A DNA stretch of 9,449 bases from Planctomycetota bacterium. Its GTDB lineage: Bacteria; Planctomycetota; Planctomycetia; Pirellulales; Thermoguttaceae. The DNA lies in the NCBI GenBank assembly GCA_025356915.1, contig JANXQG010000011.1, positions 1 through 9,449 of the forward strand. Direction: 5' to 3'. A program made the translations under genes and the position numbers. Shown piece after piece: positions 7,157 through 9,449 of this stretch (positions within the stretch are counted from its first letter, which is position 1; each line of letters starts with the position of its first letter). The notes under the pieces are model-generated. The model was given only the letters and a program-made list of their open reading frames with translations, searched no databases and was not told the DNA's origin.

Positions 7157-7283
7157 GTTCTTGTGATCGCTTCCACTAGGGATTGTCACCGCGAGGAGTG
7201 GGGCGGATTTTACAGAGCAGCCGCCAGAATAAATCGTGGGAAGATACCCAGGAAAGTAGGCGTGGGTCAATATAGGTTAGAGG

Positions 7284-7344
7284 CTACCCGAAAAGTCGAA
7301 ATTCTCATCCCCTCTCCCGAAGGGAGAGGGGAGTTTTCGGATAG
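7284..7344. repeat. Nested hairpin 3' of the FHA gene
   Basis: Inner stem CCCCTCTCCC/GGGAGAGGGG (7309-7318, 7322-7331) is perfect over 10 bp with loop GAA. Outer arms CTACCCGAAAA (7284-7294) and TTTTCGGATAG (7334-7344) pair with one mismatch. It begins five bases after the stop of the minus-strand FHA gene. It could end transcription, but no T run directly follows the stem on the minus strand, so it looks more like a further repeat element than a standard intrinsic terminator. Confidence 0.7.
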
Positions 7345-7348
7345 TCTC

Positions 7349-7822
7349 TTAATACAGCAGTTCTTCCGTCACGGGGCCGCCGGTAATCGGTCGACAAGTG
7401 CCCGGTGCTTGAGAATGGGTTGCGGCCGTCGTCTCGCTGGCAGCGGGGTTTTCACCGGAAGTTGCGAAACGATAGCGGAATGTGATCTCGGTGCGGCCTA
7501 ACGTAAGACAGTCGCCCGGCAAAACTTCGGCCTCGCGGATTCGGACGCCGTGCATGAATACCCCGTTCTTTGAATCGAGATCTCGCACCACCAGCGCATC
7601 CCCCTGCTGAAAAAGTTCACAGTGCGAATGGCTGATCCAAGGGTCAGTAAGTCGCACATCGTCTTTTTCGTCCCGGCCGAGAATGGCGGGCAGGGTCTCC
7701 AGAAGACAGCGCAACTGGCGGGCGTAGTGGTCGAGAATAACCAGTTCCAGAGGAAGCAAATCCGCGGACATTGCCGCAGCTTCCAGACCTGCATCTGTAG
7801 TCGTGTCTTTTGAATCGGTCAT
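7349..7822 (-). CDS. FHA domain protein
   Basis: A small cytoplasmic phosphothreonine-binding protein, 157 residues. The frame is open to 7936, but the ATG at 7822 is preceded by GGAGG at a good distance (GGAGGAGCAGCCATG), so I choose it; the upstream codons are unlikely to be translated. Residues 1-20 are Asp/Thr/Ala-rich. The FHA core spans roughly 22-115 with the family residues LGRDEKDDVRL (GR at 48-49), WISHSHC (conserved Ser and His) and DLDSKNGVFMHG (NG), ending in DCLTLGRTEITFRYRF. The tail (about 118-157) is low-complexity. No kinase or other effector domain is attached. The gene is a single transcription unit with its own promoter, so no partner can be named; FHA proteins usually act with Ser/Thr kinases encoded elsewhere. 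Confidence 0.9.
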   Translation of the reverse strand: MTDSKDTTTDAGLEAAAMSADLLPLELVILDHYARQLRCLLETLPAILGRDEKDDVRLTDPWISHSHCELFQQGDALVVRDLDSKNGVFMHGVRIREAEVLPGDCLTLGRTEITFRYRFATSGENPAASETTAATHSQAPGTCRPITGGPVTEELLY

Positions 7823-7901
7823 GGCTGCTCCTCCACTGGCTGTTCCATTATCACCCAGGAAGCGGATATATTTCGCCACTGGCGGCTCTACACCAAAAGG
7901 A

Positions 7902-7930
7902 ATTCTCGCAGTCTTTGGCGAAATTGTCAA
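7902..7930 (-). promoter_or_regulatory. Likely promoter of the FHA gene
   Basis: On the minus strand a consensus -35 box TTGACA (7930-7925) is followed after 17 bases by GAGAAT (7907-7902), four of six matches to TATAAT. Predicted transcription begins near 7895, giving a leader of about 70 bases before the ATG at 7822. An 11-base direct repeat CAACACTCACC (7931-7941 and 7944-7954) lies immediately upstream, between the -35 box and repeat copy 2, and could be a regulator site or simple duplication. Confidence 0.5.
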
Positions 7931-7957
7931 CAACACTCACCCGCAACACTCACCTGA

Positions 7958-8073
7958 TAAGGACCGGCGCATCAATTACTGTCGTAGGACGGATTGGCAA
8001 TCCGTCGAATTGCCGGACGGATTGCCAATCCGTCCTACGGCCAAGTCCGACACTTATTGAAGCGCCGGTCCTA
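7958..8073 (-). repeat. Nested palindromic element, copy 2 (inverted relative to copy 1)
   Basis: A 116-bp element. The right edge (8047-8073), read inward on the minus strand, is the A end and differs from copy 1 at only two of 27 bases. The left edge (from TAAGGACCGGCG at 7958) is the B end. The core has perfectly complementary 24-bp arms at 7983-8006 and 8016-8039 around a 9-base spacer. Each arm is itself a hairpin: GACGGATT-GGC-AATCCGTC (7988-8006) and GACGGATT-GCC-AATCCGTC (8016-8034). The core sequence is unrelated to copy 1, but arm length, stem length and loop length are identical. Its A edge coincides with the stop codon of a truncated RND pump gene. Its translation RTDWQSV is another phrase I recall from planctomycete predictions. 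Confidence 0.93.
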
Positions 8074-8655
8074 ACTTGTCAGTTTGTCGGTGTCGATCCA
8101 GATGTTCACCGCCCGCTGCCGACCACCCACGAGGATCGCCGCGCCCACGCCGGAAAGGCTCTCGATGTCTTCTTTGATCCGCCTGCGGGCGATCTCGGTA
8201 ATCTCTTGCATGGAACGCTTGCCGGAGACGGCGATCGTCACGACGGGCATGGCGTTGATGTCGAACTTGTCGATGATCGGCGGATCGACGCCTTCGGGCA
8301 GTTGGGCCATGATCGTGGAGATCTTGTCGCGGACCTCCTGCGCGGCCACGTCGCGATTCTTATCCAGGAAGAATTGCACCGTGATCCGCGAGATCCCTTC
8401 CTGCGTCGTGGAACGCAACTCGTCGATGCCGTTGACGGTGTTGATGATCTCTTCCAACGGCTTGGTGACGCTGGTTTCCATGACCTCGACGCTCGTGCCC
8501 CTGAGTGTCGTGGTGACGACGACCACCGGCAATTCGACGTTGGGGAACAGGTCGACGCCAAGCATGTTGTAAGACACCAGCCCCAGCACCAGCGGCGCGG
8601 AGACAAGCATGACTGTGAACACGGGTCGTTTGATGCAGAGATCCCAAATGGTCAT
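8071..8655 (-). pseudogene. Truncated RND efflux pump (AcrB/MexB-like), N-terminal 194 residues only
   Basis: The N-terminus of an inner-membrane RND multidrug transporter. It shows MTIWDLCIKRPVFTVML, membrane helix 1 (about 12-31), GVDLFPNVELPVV (33-45), the porter domain with TSVTKPLEEIINTVNGI (61-77) and VQFFLDKNRDVAAQEVRDKI (93-112), and a last recognisable segment VNIWIDTDKL (183-192). Normal members have about 1000-1050 residues and twelve helices. Here the frame ends in TAG at 8073-8071, exactly at the A edge of repeat copy 2, and no continuation is present on the far side of the repeat. It cannot form a pump. The start at 8655 is the family's usual start, but no ribosome binding site precedes it, because a simple-sequence repeat fills the 57-base gap to the fusion-protein gene. 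Confidence 0.9.
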
Positions 8656-8660
8656 GAATA

Positions 8661-8714
8661 GTGGACGGTGGTTGGTGGGTGGTGGACGGTGGGTAGTGCT
8701 CAGTACTCAGTACT
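8661..8714. repeat. Simple direct repeats between the fusion-protein and pump genes
   Basis: GTGGACGGTGG occurs at 8661-8671 and 8682-8692. CAGTACT occurs twice in tandem at 8701-8714, and AGTACT is itself palindromic. The array fills almost the whole gap between the two efflux genes, and its right end overlaps the TAG stop (8715-8713) of the fusion-protein frame. It leaves no ribosome binding site for the pump gene. Confidence 0.75.
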
Positions 8715-9141
8715 ACTTCTTTCCTTTGCCTCGTACTTCGGCCCGAACATCCTCGGCCAATTGCGTCTGGCCGGAGGTAATCACGGGTGTGTCGGGCAAT
8801 AATTCGCCGGGCTTCTTGGTCTCAATCTCGACCCAACGCTTGCCTTCGGCATCCTTGTCGCAGTCGTCGATGCCGAGCGTGACTTCAATGGCATGGGTCT
8901 TGCCGTCGCGGATCACGAAAACCTTGTGTACGCCAGCAAACGAGACCACCGCTTCCAATGGCACGGCCATCGCACGAGCGTCACTTTGCGTGATGATCGC
9001 CAGCTTGGCAAACCCACCGGACCGCAACATGCGATCCTCGTTGGGCACATGGACTTCGACTTGGAAGGTGCGGCTGAGCCTATCGACCATGGGACTGATG
9101 CGTTTCACCTTACCGGGAAAGACGCGATCGGGATAACCCTC
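8713..9141 (-). pseudogene. Truncated membrane fusion protein of an RND efflux system (HlyD/AcrA-like), C-terminal part
   Basis: Homology can be read from 9141: EGYPDRVFPGKV then KRISPMVDRLSRTFQVEVHV. This is the strand-rich region typical of the late beta-barrel of periplasmic adaptor proteins, followed by LRSGGFAKLAI, the AVPLEAVV segment, FVIRDGKTHAIEVTLG and a charged end KGKK. About 140 residues remain of a family length near 350-400. The signal sequence, coiled-coil hairpin and lipoyl domain are absent. Upstream the same frame runs into TAG (9162-9160) inside a short palindrome. A GTG at 9108 could serve as a start, but the product would lack a secretion signal. The break sits at the palindrome 9142-9159, directly after the TetR stop. 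The order TetR - adaptor - pump is the normal one for such operons, so the decay affects an originally ordinary efflux locus. Confidence 0.85.
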
Positions 9142-9159
9142 AACGGAATGAATTCCGTT
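9142..9159. repeat. Short REP-like palindrome at the adaptor break
   Basis: AACGGAAT (9142-9149) and ATTCCGTT (9152-9159) pair perfectly over 8 bp with the 2-base loop GA. It is flanked by CTC and CTAC. The minus-strand translation NGIHSVEG is another repeat-like phrase I recall from planctomycetes. It separates the TetR stop codon (9165-9163) from the first recognisable codon of the adaptor fragment (9141). Confidence 0.75.
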
Positions 9160-9162
9160 CTA

Positions 9163-9449
9163 CTAGGTCTTTCGAGTCCGTTCCGTGGGACTCAGGATGC
9201 CGTGAAAAACGATGTCCAGGATGTCGTCGGCCTGATCGGCGGCCGAACGGCGACGGCCGGTAAAGTAGTTGGTGAACATGGTGCCATAGACCAAGTCGCT
9301 CAAAACGTCGTTGATGCGGTCCACGTCGACCTCGCGAACACGGCCTTCGGCGATCAATTGCCGGAAGAAGGCGCGATGCTTTTCGCGGTCGGCCTCCAGG
9401 TGCTCGAAGTAGGTCGGTCTCGGCCGGTCCTTGAACTGCGCCCGTTCCT
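9163..9449 (-). CDS. TetR/AcrR family regulator, C-terminal part (runs off the window)
   Basis: The frame enters from the right edge of the window (first full codon at 9447) and reads ERAQFKDRPRPTYFEHLEAD and then FFRQLIAEGRVREVDVDRI, VLSDLVYGTMFTNYFTG and DDILDIVFHGIL, ending TRKT-TAG at 9163. This is the helical ligand-binding C-terminal domain of TetR-type repressors. The DNA-binding helix-turn-helix lies outside. A TTG at 9357 is internal, not a start. Its place at the head of an adaptor-pump operon points to a local repressor of that efflux system. The TAG stop abuts a palindrome, and a second in-frame TAG follows directly. TetR and the adaptor fragment are in the same reading frame, separated only by these stops. 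Whether the last few residues are native is unclear. Confidence 0.85.
   Translation of the reverse strand, partial: ERAQFKDRPRPTYFEHLEADREKHRAFFRQLIAEGRVREVDVDRINDVLSDLVYGTMFTNYFTGRRRSAADQADDILDIVFHGILSPTERTRKT

Noticed and set aside
4849..8073. CRISPR array or integron attC sites as explanation for the hairpin repeats
   Set aside because: There is no regular repeat-spacer alternation, no cas or integrase gene, and no attC-type core sites. The repeats are palindromic units spread between genes.
7810..8661. 283-residue + strand open frame
   Set aside because: It runs through repeat copy 2 and antisense to the pump fragment; its His/Asp-rich composition is a by-product of reading the other strand.

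Overview
The window looks like a chromosomal piece of a planctomycete (Pirellulales-like), possibly from a metagenome. Three things suggest this: an ExbB-ExbD pair followed by a squalene-cyclase-fold protein; an alpha/beta-hydrolase lipoprotein and a small FHA protein of planctomycete style; and, above all, many short palindromic repeats whose accidental translations (TSPKRKRG, RTDWQSV, AGKMPTL) I recognise from planctomycete protein predictions. The taxonomic call is inference from recall, not a search.

Left part, + strand (1-4450): a compact cluster of exbB-like, exbD-like and a 600-residue membrane-anchored squalene-cyclase-repeat protein, then tRNA-Glu(UUC) and a ferrochelatase gene of the actinobacterial/coproporphyrin type with four candidate [2Fe-2S] cysteines. 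This part is intact and densely coded.

Middle (4441-8073): a collapsed relic of a Y1/REP-associated tyrosine transposase (RAYT) lies directly after hemH. It is followed by a 114-bp nested palindromic element (copy 1), a minus-strand lipase-like lipoprotein gene, three further palindromic repeats, a minus-strand FHA gene with a good promoter and ribosome binding site, and a 116-bp element (copy 2). Copies 1 and 2 are in opposite orientation. They share their ends, but their 24-bp-arm cores have unrelated sequence and identical geometry.

Right part, minus strand (8071-9449): an RND efflux locus in order TetR - membrane fusion protein - RND pump, in decay. Only the C-terminal part of TetR falls inside the window. 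The fusion protein has lost its N-terminal part and the pump stops after 194 of roughly 1000 residues. Each break coincides with a palindromic repeat.

The main story is a family of hairpin repeats with fixed geometry and varying sequence. They sit next to a transposase relic, at gene ends, and at the exact edges of truncated genes. An alternative that must be kept open is that some repeat-associated junctions are assembly errors.
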